Positions 1 through 6,086 of a DNA stretch of 8,046 nucleotides are shown here, piece after piece; the stretch's first letter is position 1; each line of letters starts with the position of its first letter. Under the pieces are notes generated by a model. It was not told the origin of the DNA. It made no database searches and was given only the letters and a program-made list of their open reading frames with translations. Source of the DNA: Alphaproteobacteria bacterium (GTDB taxonomy: Bacteria; Pseudomonadota; Alphaproteobacteria; Rhizobiales; Xanthobacteraceae); contig VAZQ01000521.1 in assembly GCA_005883115.1 (NCBI GenBank), positions 1-8,046 of the forward strand, in the 5' to 3' direction. Made by a program: the position numbers and the translations under genes.

Positions 1-1
1 G

Positions 2-181
2 TACACAGCGGATCGTGCAACGGTACGACAGAAGAAAACCGGTCGGCCCGTCAGATTCGAATTGAGCGAGCAGACCCGCCAGGCGGTCGATGATTATCTA
101 AAAGCCACCGCAACCACGCAGGAACTTTGTCCTCTGGGTGCCAGCACGGAAGTGATAGCCGAGAGCTGCTTACCTACCTAG
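2..181 (+). pseudogene. Tyrosine recombinase (phage-type integrase) fragment
   Basis: The frame is open from the left edge to a TAG at 179-181 and gives 59 residues. Residues about 8-37 contain RQKKTGRPVRFEL followed by SEQTRQAVDDYLKA. I recognise this as the beta-hairpin region of small alphaproteobacterial tyrosine recombinases, in which the Lys of the KTGR segment is the expected catalytic lysine. The N-terminal part, including the first catalytic Arg, would lie left of the window. After about residue 38 the family resemblance stops. The His-x-x-Arg box and the nucleophilic Tyr are absent before the stop, so the gene is truncated or frameshifted and cannot encode an active recombinase here. 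It is probably the relic of an integrated element; the neighbouring repeats and small orphan genes fit accessory DNA. Confidence 0.7.
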
Positions 182-212
182 CTAACACGATCAAAAGCTT
201 AATTTTCGCGTT

Positions 213-677
213 TCAGCAATCGTACAGACGCACGCCGACAACGGAATGACCCTGAATTTTGTCCAGTATCTGTACCGTAGCGCGTTCGAATGCAGCTTCA
301 CGCAACTTCGAAGGAAGGTTTCCAGTATTTTGTTCTTGAATGCGACGCCCCGCGATCAGCGAACTGATGCCAACTATGCCCGCCTTGCTTGCTTTCATGT
401 CGGCGCTATCAGCTTGCAACGCCAGTTTCGCGGGAGTCAGGTCGAGCGGGGCGAGTGTGCCATTAGGCAGCACCTCTTGAACCGAGAACGCTGAGTTTTT
501 TATCCAGCCAACAATTGTGTCCCCTTCAAGAACTGCGGAGAGGTATGCGGAAATCACCGCACCGCCTGGTGAACAACGATCTTTGGCTCCAAGCGCTTTG
601 TTCACGCTTATGGGCATCCAGCGGTTACCTCGCAGCAACAAGTGGCAACCGGCAATGCGCCGGCCCTGACTGGTCAT
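213..677 (-). CDS. Hypothetical protein, 154 residues
   Basis: I do not recognise a family. The case for a real gene is an ATG at 677-675 preceded by GAGGAG four bases upstream (a good but close ribosome binding site), a 154-codon frame, and a balanced composition with hydrophobic and helical stretches rather than the Arg/Pro-rich look of shadow frames. There is no signal peptide or clear membrane segment. The N-terminus carries several Cys and basic residues, the middle (about 40-75) is predicted mixed alpha/beta, and the C-terminal third (about 100-145) contains Arg/Lys/Glu-rich stretches likely to be helical. It is convergent with the recombinase fragment on its left, with 31 bases between them. 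It might belong to the same decayed mobile element, which is inference. A function cannot be assigned. Confidence 0.5.
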   Translation of the reverse strand: MTSQGRRIAGCHLLLRGNRWMPISVNKALGAKDRCSPGGAVISAYLSAVLEGDTIVGWIKNSAFSVQEVLPNGTLAPLDLTPAKLALQADSADMKASKAGIVGISSLIAGRRIQEQNTGNLPSKLREAAFERATVQILDKIQGHSVVGVRLYDC

Positions 678-977
678 GAGACTCCTCGCACTGAGTTTCG
701 ACGTAGGCTTGTTCGAGCCAGCGGGTCACACTGTTCGCGCAGCGTGATTGGAAAGCTAGCACGAAAGTTATTTCCCGTTGACACTCGGACGGTTGCGGCG
801 CTGGTGGCGTTGGGGCAACTCTCAAGGGCTGCGTGATGCCGACTTGCGTACTGGGTCAAAGCCCCGGTTTGACGCCCCGCCGACCGCTTCTGGTCTACCC
901 CAATCAACGGACATTATCAGACCGGCCCAGTTGGTCCGTTTGGTGCCAAACTGCGACATAGCGGATGCAGGGCGCTC
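678..977. repeat. Intergenic stretch with degenerate repeat motifs (about 840-960)
   Basis: I find no supportable gene here. The left part (678-840) is the upstream region of the 154-residue gene, and I see no convincing promoter in it. Positions 893-912 and 934-957 each hold, on the minus strand, a short gapped motif starting with GTC and ending in GAC around a GTT/TTGG-type core. Related motifs occur at 1769-1791 (+) and 2748-2770 (+). The plus-strand translation near 880-960 contains SGLPQSTDIIRPAQLVRL, a kind of peptide I recall as a common spurious product of repeats in Bradyrhizobium-like genomes. That recollection is not verified here. Confidence 0.4.
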
Positions 978-1002
978 AAAAGAAAAGCCGCCCGAAGGCG
1001 GC
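978..1002 (-). terminator. Rho-independent terminator of the PEP-CTERM gene
   Basis: Read on the minus strand, a perfect six-pair stem GCCGCC/GGCGGC closes a UUCG tetraloop (stem arms at 997-1002 and 987-992). It is followed at once by TTTTCTTTT (986-978). It lies 28 bases beyond the stop codon of the PEP-CTERM gene at 1031. The GC stem, ultra-stable tetraloop and U-tract make this the clearest regulatory element in the window. It also separates that transcript from the 154-residue gene further on. Confidence 0.9.
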
Positions 1003-1030
1003 CTCTGGTGTTGCGTGTTTTGATCACGGA

Positions 1031-1543
1031 TCAGGTGACGCGGAACTGCTGTCCGTTGTGCTTTCGTCGATACGCCATGAAGCCAACGCCAATAAACCCG
1101 AGGATCATCATCGCCCATGTGGAGGGCTCGGGGACGGCGGCCGAGATGGTAACGATAGAACCATTCCTTCCGGTTAAGGTCTCTCCAGCAACCGCATTAA
1201 TATTGAACCCATTATCAGCGTAAAGTGCCGGGTTAAGGTAGTCGGAGTCCGTTTCGGCTACTTCATTGCCAGCTGCAGGACCTGTTCCGAACCAACCACC
1301 AGCCGAGCTATCGCCAAAAAAGATGCCATTATTGCCAAAGTTATCGTTTGTTATTGAGAAAAATACAAAAGCGGTTCCGGACGCATCGACGCCGCCCGCC
1401 AAGGTATCTAGCTGAAAGGTTTCGACTGCGCCTCCGGGCGCGCCCCAATCAATAGCGAAGTTGAGTATTTCCGCCTGCGCAACCGACGTTATAAGCGTGG
1501 CTGCCGCAAGGGCTACCCCTGCTAAGAGAGCCTTGAGCTTCAT
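1031..1543 (-). CDS. PEP-CTERM sorting domain-containing secreted protein
   Basis: This is a 170-residue exported protein. Residues 1-24 form a classical signal peptide (MKLK, then a hydrophobic Ala/Leu/Val core, ending in AQA before Glu25). Residues 25-135 are a Gly/Asn/Asp/Phe-rich, beta-type mature region of unknown function. Residues 138-140 are Pro-Glu-Pro, followed by a hydrophobic helix (about 143-157) and the basic cluster RRK (159-161): the tripartite PEP-CTERM signal, normally recognised by an exosortase and used to anchor or release surface or polysaccharide-associated proteins. Nine residues follow RRK, slightly more than usual. I chose the ATG at 1543 because the signal peptide begins there and GGGGGA lies seven bases upstream; an in-frame ATG at 1576 would add 11 unlikely residues. 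No exosortase or polysaccharide gene is visible nearby. It is likely monocistronic, with its own terminator at 978-1002. Confidence 0.88.
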   Translation of the reverse strand: MKLKALLAGVALAAATLITSVAQAEILNFAIDWGAPGGAVETFQLDTLAGGVDASGTAFVFFSITNDNFGNNGIFFGDSSAGGWFGTGPAAGNEVAETDSDYLNPALYADNGFNINAVAGETLTGRNGSIVTISAAVPEPSTWAMMILGFIGVGFMAYRRKHNGQQFRVT

Positions 1544-1766
1544 TTCATTCCCCCACGGTTTCAGGCGTCGGCGCAAGCCAGGTTAACAAGCGCGTCCAGT
1601 TAGGGTGAAAAATATCGCCGGGTTGCTTCGCGAGCGATACGGCAGATGTCGTATTTCGTCGCCTCAGTTGCAATTATTTTTACGTTCCAAATTTAATTGG
1701 GCGCCGCATCGGCACCCAAATATTTCAAATTAAATAGCCGGACACCGAGGACTTTAGTGTGGTCCG
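1544..1766. other. Upstream region of the PEP-CTERM gene
   Basis: This non-coding stretch presumably carries the promoter of the minus-strand PEP-CTERM gene. It is distinctly AT-rich at 1665-1740, unlike its surroundings. No -35/-10 pair is clear enough to call; a TTGCAA on the minus strand within 1666-1676 is the best -35 candidate but lacks a good partner. The main structure is the nested inverted repeat at 1691-1735, listed separately. Confidence 0.4.
1691..1735. repeat. Nested inverted repeat or hairpin
   Basis: The inner arms are GGGCGCCG (1699-1706) and CGGCACCC (1710-1717): eight pairs with one G-T wobble when read as minus-strand RNA, and a three-base loop. An A-T pair or two extend it. 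The outer arms ATTTAATT (1691-1698) and AATTAAAT (1728-1735) are exact reverse complements. The element sits 148 bases or more upstream of the PEP-CTERM start codon and just left of a repeat fragment. It could be a factor-binding site, a terminator remnant or the end of a mobile repeat. A U-tract of the usual kind is missing on both strands, so I do not call a terminator. Confidence 0.5.
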
Positions 1767-1931
1767 ATGTCTCAGTTGGGTCATTCGCGACAAGGGCGGG
1801 CCGCCAGCAAGCCCAGTCACGCCCGCTATGCCGCCGAAAGCGGAAGTAAATTCAGGGCGGCGTCGCAACTGATGCATCTCGTGAAGGTCGCGCGGGCCTG
1901 GCGTCTCGACTTCCGCCGCCCCGCCGGGTGA
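1767..1931 (+). repeat. Degenerate repeat fragment (copy A), 54-codon open frame
   Basis: The frame ATG 1767 to TGA 1929-1931 translates to MSQLGHSRQGRAASK, continuing through HARYAAESGSKFRAASQLMH and VKVARAWRLDF. It has no good ribosome binding site and resembles repeat-derived peptides of the MSxLGHSRxGRA...RYAxES kind that I recall from Bradyrhizobium relatives, so I treat it as a repeat and not a gene. Positions 1859-1919 match 2294-2354 at 50 of 61 bases, including 18 identical bases in a row at the start. The RYA...SKFRAA segment (1824-1859) is echoed at about 2369-2405. Confidence 0.6.
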
Positions 1932-2005
1932 GCGGCCGGGGATGGCCTGTCGTTGTTCCGTCTGCTAGCTTCCGAACATCCTGAAAATGCTGGGGGAGAA
2001 GAGTT

Positions 2006-2413
2006 ATGTTTTTACCCGAACAATACGCATGGTTTGAGCCCGTACTCATTGCAACCATCGTGGTGTTCATCATTGATTTAGTCGGCAACTGGATCGGTTT
2101 CGGCAAACGCTTCCTCGGCGCCTTAATGAGCGCAATCGTGTTCGCCCTCGTGTTCGGAACCCTTGTTTATTTCGGTTACGGCAGCGTGTCGATGTCAGTG
2201 ACGACAACTCCGAGTGACGACGCCGAGTACAACTGCCCCCGCTCAAACGCAAAAGTAGGTCGGCCAAACAGAGGCGCGAGCGACCGATGCAGTGGCGTCG
2301 CAACTGATGCACCTCGTACAGGTGGCGCAGGCTTAGCGCCTGGACGTCCGCCACGGATCGGCAGATTCCGCTATGCCCCGATAGCGACTAAATTCCGCAG
2401 CGCAGCGAGATGA
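2006..2413 (+). CDS. Small membrane protein with repeat-derived C-terminal extension
   Basis: The frame encodes 135 residues. GGGGGAGAAGAG lies just ahead of the ATG, a strong ribosome binding site. Residues about 11-32 and 38-60 are two hydrophobic helices joined by a short loop with Gly-Phe-Gly-Lys-Arg, and a short polar tail (about 61-75) ends in TTTPSDDA. This part looks like a genuine inner-membrane protein of unknown function. From about residue 78 the composition changes to Arg/Pro/Gly/Ser-rich, and from residue 97 the DNA is repeat copy B, read in a frame different from the one shared with copy A. I infer that the native 3' end was lost when the repeat arrived and that translation now runs to a chance stop. 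The true gene may have been about 75-85 codons. No neighbour suggests a role. Confidence 0.65.
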   Translation: MFLPEQYAWFEPVLIATIVVFIIDLVGNWIGFGKRFLGALMSAIVFALVFGTLVYFGYGSVSMSVTTTPSDDAEYNCPRSNAKVGRPNRGASDRCSGVATDAPRTGGAGLAPGRPPRIGRFRYAPIATKFRSAAR

Positions 2414-2450
2414 CGCGATGTGCCAGAAGCAGAATTGAACAAGCGTGCAT
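2294..2450 (+). repeat. Degenerate repeat fragment (copy B) inside the 3' end of the membrane-protein gene
   Basis: Positions 2294-2354 match 1859-1919 (50 of 61 bases). In the frame shared with copy A it reads ASQLMHLVQVAQA, a stop, then RLDVRHGSA, against ASQLMHLVKVARAWRLDF in copy A. About 2366-2413 translates in another frame to RYAPIATKFRSAAR, related to the RYAAESGSKFRAA of copy A, and continues to about 2450 as RDVPEAELNKRA. The two blocks are in opposite order in the two copies (RYA block first in A, last in B), so these are shuffled pieces of a repeat family and not a simple direct duplication. Confidence 0.6.
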
Positions 2451-2472
2451 GACTTATGCTTAATAGCAAACG

Positions 2473-2658
2473 TTAGGCTCGAGGCTCCAACTGATCCGCA
2501 TTGAAAATATGCAGCATCCCCGCGAATTCTGGATGATCAGCTTCGACCACATAGCGCACTGCACCAGCTTGGGTCGTGAAAACTGAAACTATAACACCCG
2601 GATAGGCGTAACCCGTCCGCTTCTTCACCAAATCGCCGACCTTTAAAGACTGGGACAT
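2473..2658 (-). CDS. Small SH3-like protein resembling type II (DfrB/R67) dihydrofolate reductase
   Basis: This 61-residue protein starts at ATG 2658-2656 with GAGGA five bases upstream, a good ribosome binding site. The sequence is beta-rich: VGDLVKKRTG (7-16), PGVIVSVFTT (20-29), RYVVEADHP (35-43), GMLHIFNADQLE (47-58). By eye it aligns along its full length with the SH3-like core of R67 DHFR: GD 8-9 with GD 27-28, KKR 12-14 with RKK 31-33, G16 with G35, GVIV with GQIV, YVVE with YAVE, HP with HP, then LHIF 49-52 where R67 has the active-site VQIY (66-69), and LE with LE. Thus Lys32 is kept (K13) but Gln67 is His50 and Tyr69 is Phe52, so reductase activity is doubtful. A small KOW/SH3-like chromosomal protein of unrelated role is the main alternative. 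It stands alone, convergent with the membrane-protein gene. Confidence 0.72.
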   Translation of the reverse strand: MSQSLKVGDLVKKRTGYAYPGVIVSVFTTQAGAVRYVVEADHPEFAGMLHIFNADQLEPRA

Positions 2659-2941
2659 TTATTCCTCGTATAGCCGCGAACAGCAGTAGCGATAATCTCC
2701 GTCTAAGACGCAAATAGCACATCGTGCAATGAATATGAGCATCAAAAGTCCGCGTTGGGTCATAACGGACTCCGGTACCGCAGCAAACGGCATCATCAAT
2801 CATCTCGTCAGCAAGAAGGGCTCGGGAATGGTTAGGCCAACTGCCTTCGCGCTCGCCGGGCGTCATTGAAGCGGTGACAGGGAGGTCACCCGGTTTTGAG
2901 CGAATTCCCCTCACCAGTGGAAAAGTGGCCAACTGCCGGCA
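2659..2941. other. Intergenic region between the SH3-like gene and the ABC operon end
   Basis: I see no credible gene. Both flanking genes are on the minus strand, so this is downstream of the ATPase gene and upstream of the SH3-like gene. It contains a repeat motif with inverted arms AGTCCG/CGGACT (2747-2752 and 2766-2771) and a second inverted repeat GGTGAC/GTCACC (2873-2878 and 2885-2890, loop of six). The latter lies about 50 bases past the operon's last stop and might act in termination, but it lacks a U-tract on the minus strand. Confidence 0.4.
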
Positions 2942-4033
2942 TTAGATGGCCGCCTCGGTCTGCGCGTCGAAAACGTGAAGCCTGGAACGCCGCATGGCAA
3001 CGCGCAGCTTGTCGGCCACCCTCACCCTCGCGGTCGGCTCGACGCTCGCCACCATGTTACTCTCGCCGACCTTCATATCGAGCAGGATTTCCGAGCCGAG
3101 TTGCTCGACCACCTCAATCACAGCATCGAAGCACGGGTGGTCGAGATCAGCGCTACTCGCCACAGTGAGGTCCTCCGGCCGCACACCGAGTATGACCTCG
3201 CGCCCGACATGGCCGCGCAGGCGCTGCGCGATCTCGTCCGGCAGCTTGATGCGCAGGCCGGAGTTCTCGGCGATCAGCGATCCGTCCGCCTCGGTCACCG
3301 TAACGGTGGCGAAATTCATGGCCGGGGAGCCGATGAAGCCGGCGACGAACTTGTTGGCGGGCTGATTATAGAGCTCGAGCGGCTCCCCCACCTGCTGCAC
3401 CACGCCGTCCTTCATGACGACGACCCGGTCACCCAGCGTCATAGCCTCGACTTGATCGTGGGTAACATAGATTGCCGTGGTGCCGAGACGCAGATGCAGC
3501 TTCTTGAGCTCAACGCGCATCTGCACCCGCAACTTGGCATCGAGGTTCGACAGCGGCTCGTCGAACAGGAACACGCGGGGGTGGCGCACGATGGCACGGC
3601 CCAAAGCCACCCGCTGGCGCTGGCCGCCGGAGAGTTGGCGCGGCTTGCGCTTCAGCAATTCGCCGATGCCGAGGATGTCGGCCGCCTCCCGCACGCGCTT
3701 CTCAATCTCGCGCCTTTCGAATTTGCGCATCTTCAGGCCGAACGCCATGTTGTCGTATACGCTCATATGCGGGTAGAGCGCGTAGTTCTGGAACACCATG
3801 GCGATGTCGCGGTCCATGGGCGCAAGTGCGTTGATCACGTTGCCGTCGATTGAGATATCGCCGGAGCTGATCGCTTCCAGCCCGGCGATCATCCTGAGCG
3901 TCGTGGTCTTGCCGCAGCCGGATGGTCCGACGAACACTACGAACTCCTTGTCGCGGATCTGCAGATTGACGTCTTTGACAGCGTGCACGCTCTCGTAGAA
4001 CTTGTTGATCCCCTTGAGGACGACCTGTCCCAT
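2942..4033 (-). CDS. ABC transporter ATP-binding protein, MalK/UgpC type
   Basis: This 363-residue ATPase energises a CUT1 carbohydrate importer. All nucleotide-binding motifs are intact: Walker A GPSGCGKTT (36-44), Q-loop Q82 in FQNYALYPH, signature LSGGQ (134-138), Walker B VFLFDEP (154-160) with catalytic Glu159, D-loop SNLD (162-165), switch His192. From about 236 it continues into the C-terminal OB-fold (TOBE/MalK-type) regulatory domain, with the typical GVRPEDL at 283-289. Length is normal for the family. I chose the ATG at 4033 because family members begin with MGxVxLK and AGGTGAG precedes it closely; an in-frame ATG at 4066 would add an atypical 11 residues. It is the last gene of the operon, 73 bases after the second permease. 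Substrate is not readable; UgpC, MalK and MsmK are all of this type. Confidence 0.95.
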   Translation of the reverse strand: MGQVVLKGINKFYESVHAVKDVNLQIRDKEFVVFVGPSGCGKTTTLRMIAGLEAISSGDISIDGNVINALAPMDRDIAMVFQNYALYPHMSVYDNMAFGLKMRKFERREIEKRVREAADILGIGELLKRKPRQLSGGQRQRVALGRAIVRHPRVFLFDEPLSNLDAKLRVQMRVELKKLHLRLGTTAIYVTHDQVEAMTLGDRVVVMKDGVVQQVGEPLELYNQPANKFVAGFIGSPAMNFATVTVTEADGSLIAENSGLRIKLPDEIAQRLRGHVGREVILGVRPEDLTVASSADLDHPCFDAVIEVVEQLGSEILLDMKVGESNMVASVEPTARVRVADKLRVAMRRSRLHVFDAQTEAAI

Positions 4034-4060
4034 TCGCTCACCTGCCTCCCAACCACCTGG

Positions 4061-4077
4061 GCGCATTCTGCATGCGC
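4061..4077 (-). other. Intra-operon hairpin before the ATPase gene
   Basis: The arms GCGCAT (4061-4066) and ATGCGC (4072-4077) are exact reverse complements with a five-base loop. They lie in the only sizeable gap between the permease and ATPase genes (4034-4106). No U-tract follows, so it is not a standard terminator. Such hairpins can protect upstream mRNA ends and lower expression of the next gene; that role is inference. Confidence 0.4.
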
Positions 4078-4106
4078 GCTTTTCAATCCCATGATCCGGG
4101 GGGCTG

Positions 4107-4949
4107 TCAGCCCTTCACCGATCCGGTCAATCCCGCGACGTAGTGCTCGACGAAAAACGAATAGGCGATAGCAACCGGGATCGATCCGAGCAGGGCGCCA
4201 GCCATCAGCGGTCCCCAGAAGAATACATCGCCGCGGATCAGCTCCGATGTGACGCCCACCGACACGGTCTTCTGCGCAGGCGAGGACAGGAAGACAAGTG
4301 CATAGATGAACTCGTTCCACGACAGCGTGAAAGCGAAGATGCCGGCCGAGAGGATGCCTGGAATCGCCACCGGGATGACGATGTAGAGCATGGCCTGCCA
4401 GCGCGAGGCTCCGTCAATGCGCGCGCATTCCTCGAGCTCCCTGGGCACGGCCTTGAAGTAGCCCATCATCAGCCAGGTGCAGAACGGAATAAGAAATGTC
4501 GGATAGGTCAGGATCAGCGACCAGGGCGTATCACCCAATCGATAGTTGCGGATGATCTCGGCCAGCGGAATGAACAGCAGCGTCTGGGGCACCAGATAGG
4601 TGATGAAGATGCCGGTGCCCAGGCTGCCGGCAAATGGAAAGTTCAGCCGCGACAGAGCATAGCCGGCGAACACGCCGCACACGAGCGAGATAGCGGTTGA
4701 CGCGAGCGCGATGAACGTCGTGTTCCACAGCCACGATGCGAACAGCGTCTCCTCGAACAGGTACCTGACATGGTCCCAGGTCGGTTTCCAGGTCCAGAAC
4801 GGATTGTAGTTGATCGAATTCCAGGGCCGGTAAAGCTCGCCCACCGAAGTGATCACCATCCAGTAGAACGGGAACAGCAGGAAAAGCAGGAACAGCGCCA
4901 TGGGGACGTAGAAGAACACCCACTTTCGCCAGATTGCGCCTTCGATCAT
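4107..4949 (-). CDS. Carbohydrate ABC transporter permease, MalG/UgpE type
   Basis: This 280-residue inner-membrane protein is one of two channel subunits of the importer. Six hydrophobic segments lie at about 11-34, 76-98, 110-132, 143-164, 188-209 and 245-267, the standard MalG layout. The EAA loop that docks on the ATPase is at 173-200 (EECARIDGAS, then the IPVAIPGI stretch, with invariant Gly180). The C-terminus ends in HYVAGLTGSVKG, a form common in MalG-type permeases. The ATG at 4949 lies three bases after the preceding gene's stop, and GGAGGT at the end of that gene serves as its ribosome binding site, so translation is probably coupled. No damage is visible. Confidence 0.95.
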   Translation of the reverse strand: MIEGAIWRKWVFFYVPMALFLLFLLFPFYWMVITSVGELYRPWNSINYNPFWTWKPTWDHVRYLFEETLFASWLWNTTFIALASTAISLVCGVFAGYALSRLNFPFAGSLGTGIFITYLVPQTLLFIPLAEIIRNYRLGDTPWSLILTYPTFLIPFCTWLMMGYFKAVPRELEECARIDGASRWQAMLYIVIPVAIPGILSAGIFAFTLSWNEFIYALVFLSSPAQKTVSVGVTSELIRGDVFFWGPLMAGALLGSIPVAIAYSFFVEHYVAGLTGSVKG

Positions 4950-4952
4950 GGC

Positions 4953-5888
4953 TCAGCGGACCTCCACGCGGCGAATGTAGAGAAGTTGGATGATGACGAC
5001 CAGAAACAAGACTGGAAACATTGCGAGCGCGATGGCGGCGCCCTCGCTCAGCAGGCCGGTGCCGATGGCGATCTGATAGGCGTAGGTGGCGAACAGGTGC
5101 GTTGCGTTGGCTGGTCCGCCGCCCGTCATCACATAGACGATCTGGAAGTCGGCGAACGTCTGAATCACCGAGAACAGCACCACGACCATGGTCACGGGCA
5201 GCAGCAGCGGCCAGGTGATGTGCCAGAATCGCTGCCACGGCTTGGCGCCGTCGATGGCGGCGGCCTCGTTGAGTTCGGGACTGATGGTCTGCAGGCCGGC
5301 GAGCAGGCTGATGGCGAAGAACGGCACCCCGCGCCAGATGTTGACGACGATGATCGAGATCATGGCGAGGTCCGGATCGCCCAGCCAATTGATCCGACCG
5401 GTGATCAAGCCGAAATGATAGAGCAGCCAATTGAGGACGCTAAATGTCGGGTCGAACATCCACTTCCAGGCGAAAGTCGAGAGCACGGTCGGGATAATGA
5501 AAGGCAGCAGGATGAAAGCACGGGTAAAAGCCTTGCCGCGGAAATTACGGTTGAGCAGCATGGCCAGCCACAGCCCGAGCGCCAGCTTGAAGACGGTGGT
5601 CACGCCCGTATAGACGAAGGTGTTGTAAACGGAGGTGCGAAAGATCCCATCATTGAAGATCTTGTAGAAGTTAGCGAGGCCGACGAAGTCGCCGGGCATA
5701 CCGACGCGCGAGCTGGTGACCGACAGCAATATCCCTCGAATGAAGGGATAGGCAATGAACATGCCGAGCAGCACGATGGTCGGCACCAGCAGCACGAACG
5801 CCAGCCAGCGCTCGTCCTCGAGCAACCGCTGTCGCCGCGGAGGGGGCGCCTCGCGGAGCGTGGTGGCGGAAACCGCGCTTATCGCCAT
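4953..5888 (-). CDS. Carbohydrate ABC transporter permease, MalF/UgpA type
   Basis: This 311-residue protein is the partner channel subunit. A basic cytoplasmic N-terminus (PPPRRQRLLEDERW, about 15-28) leads into membrane segments at about 29-51, 92-112, 124-145, 176-199, 226-247 and 283-305. The EAA motif is at 206-233 (LNEAAAIDGAKPWQRF, then ITWPLLLPV, with invariant Gly214). The MTGGGPANATHLFATYAY segment (254-271) is highly typical of the MalF/UgpA family. The ATG at 5888 has AGGA about seven bases upstream. It follows the binding-protein gene by 63 bases and abuts the next permease. It has six segments, not the eight of E. coli MalF, as is usual for UgpA-like proteins. Confidence 0.95.
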   Translation of the reverse strand: MAISAVSATTLREAPPPRRQRLLEDERWLAFVLLVPTIVLLGMFIAYPFIRGILLSVTSSRVGMPGDFVGLANFYKIFNDGIFRTSVYNTFVYTGVTTVFKLALGLWLAMLLNRNFRGKAFTRAFILLPFIIPTVLSTFAWKWMFDPTFSVLNWLLYHFGLITGRINWLGDPDLAMISIIVVNIWRGVPFFAISLLAGLQTISPELNEAAAIDGAKPWQRFWHITWPLLLPVTMVVVLFSVIQTFADFQIVYVMTGGGPANATHLFATYAYQIAIGTGLLSEGAAIALAMFPVLFLVVIIQLLYIRRVEVR

Positions 5889-5936
5889 GTTCGATCCTCG
5901 TCGGCCGGAAGATTCCCTTGCTCCGAAAAATGGGGA

Positions 5937-6086
5937 GGGGACGGCTTAACCTCAGACGTAGACCTTCTTGAGCTCAGTCTCTGCCCACTTCACGGCATCC
6001 TCGGCGGGCATGCCTTGGACGGCCTTTGCGTACATATCAATGATGATGTACTTGGTTACGACCTCGGCTGCCTTGCGCGTAGAGGG
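5937..6086 (-). repeat. Direct repeat, copy 1 (3' end of the binding-protein gene)
   Basis: These 150 bases match 7897-8046 with two differences (5968 against 7928 and 5978 against 7938). The left boundary is sharp; sequence further left is unrelated to that before 7897. The match is cut by the window edge on the right, so its full length is unknown. Confidence 0.97.

Noticed and set aside
246..494. An 82-codon plus-strand frame
   Set aside because: It is opposite the 154-residue minus-strand gene, which has a proper ribosome binding site and a more protein-like composition.
822..1118. A 98-codon minus-strand frame across the PEP-CTERM terminator
   Set aside because: It runs through a clear terminator and repeat motifs, overlaps the 3' end of the PEP-CTERM gene, and looks like the repeat-derived spurious peptides typical of such DNA.
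2873..2890. Inverted repeat GGTGAC/GTCACC as terminator of the ABC operon
   Set aside because: The stem is only six pairs with a six-base loop and there is no U-tract on the minus strand, so I keep it only as a note in the intergenic entry.
2537..2932. A 131-codon open frame on the minus strand
   Set aside because: It overlaps most of the SH3-like gene in another frame. That gene has a better ribosome binding site and protein-like conservation.
2975..3853. A 292-codon open frame on the plus strand
   Set aside because: It is antisense to the ATPase gene, whose Walker, signature and regulatory motifs are intact. The product is His/Arg/Glu-rich with no recognisable motif.
4531..5430. A 299-codon open frame on the minus strand spanning both permeases
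   Set aside because: It is an out-of-frame reading of real permease codons, very rich in Arg, His and Ala, and lacks the membrane segments seen in the true frames.
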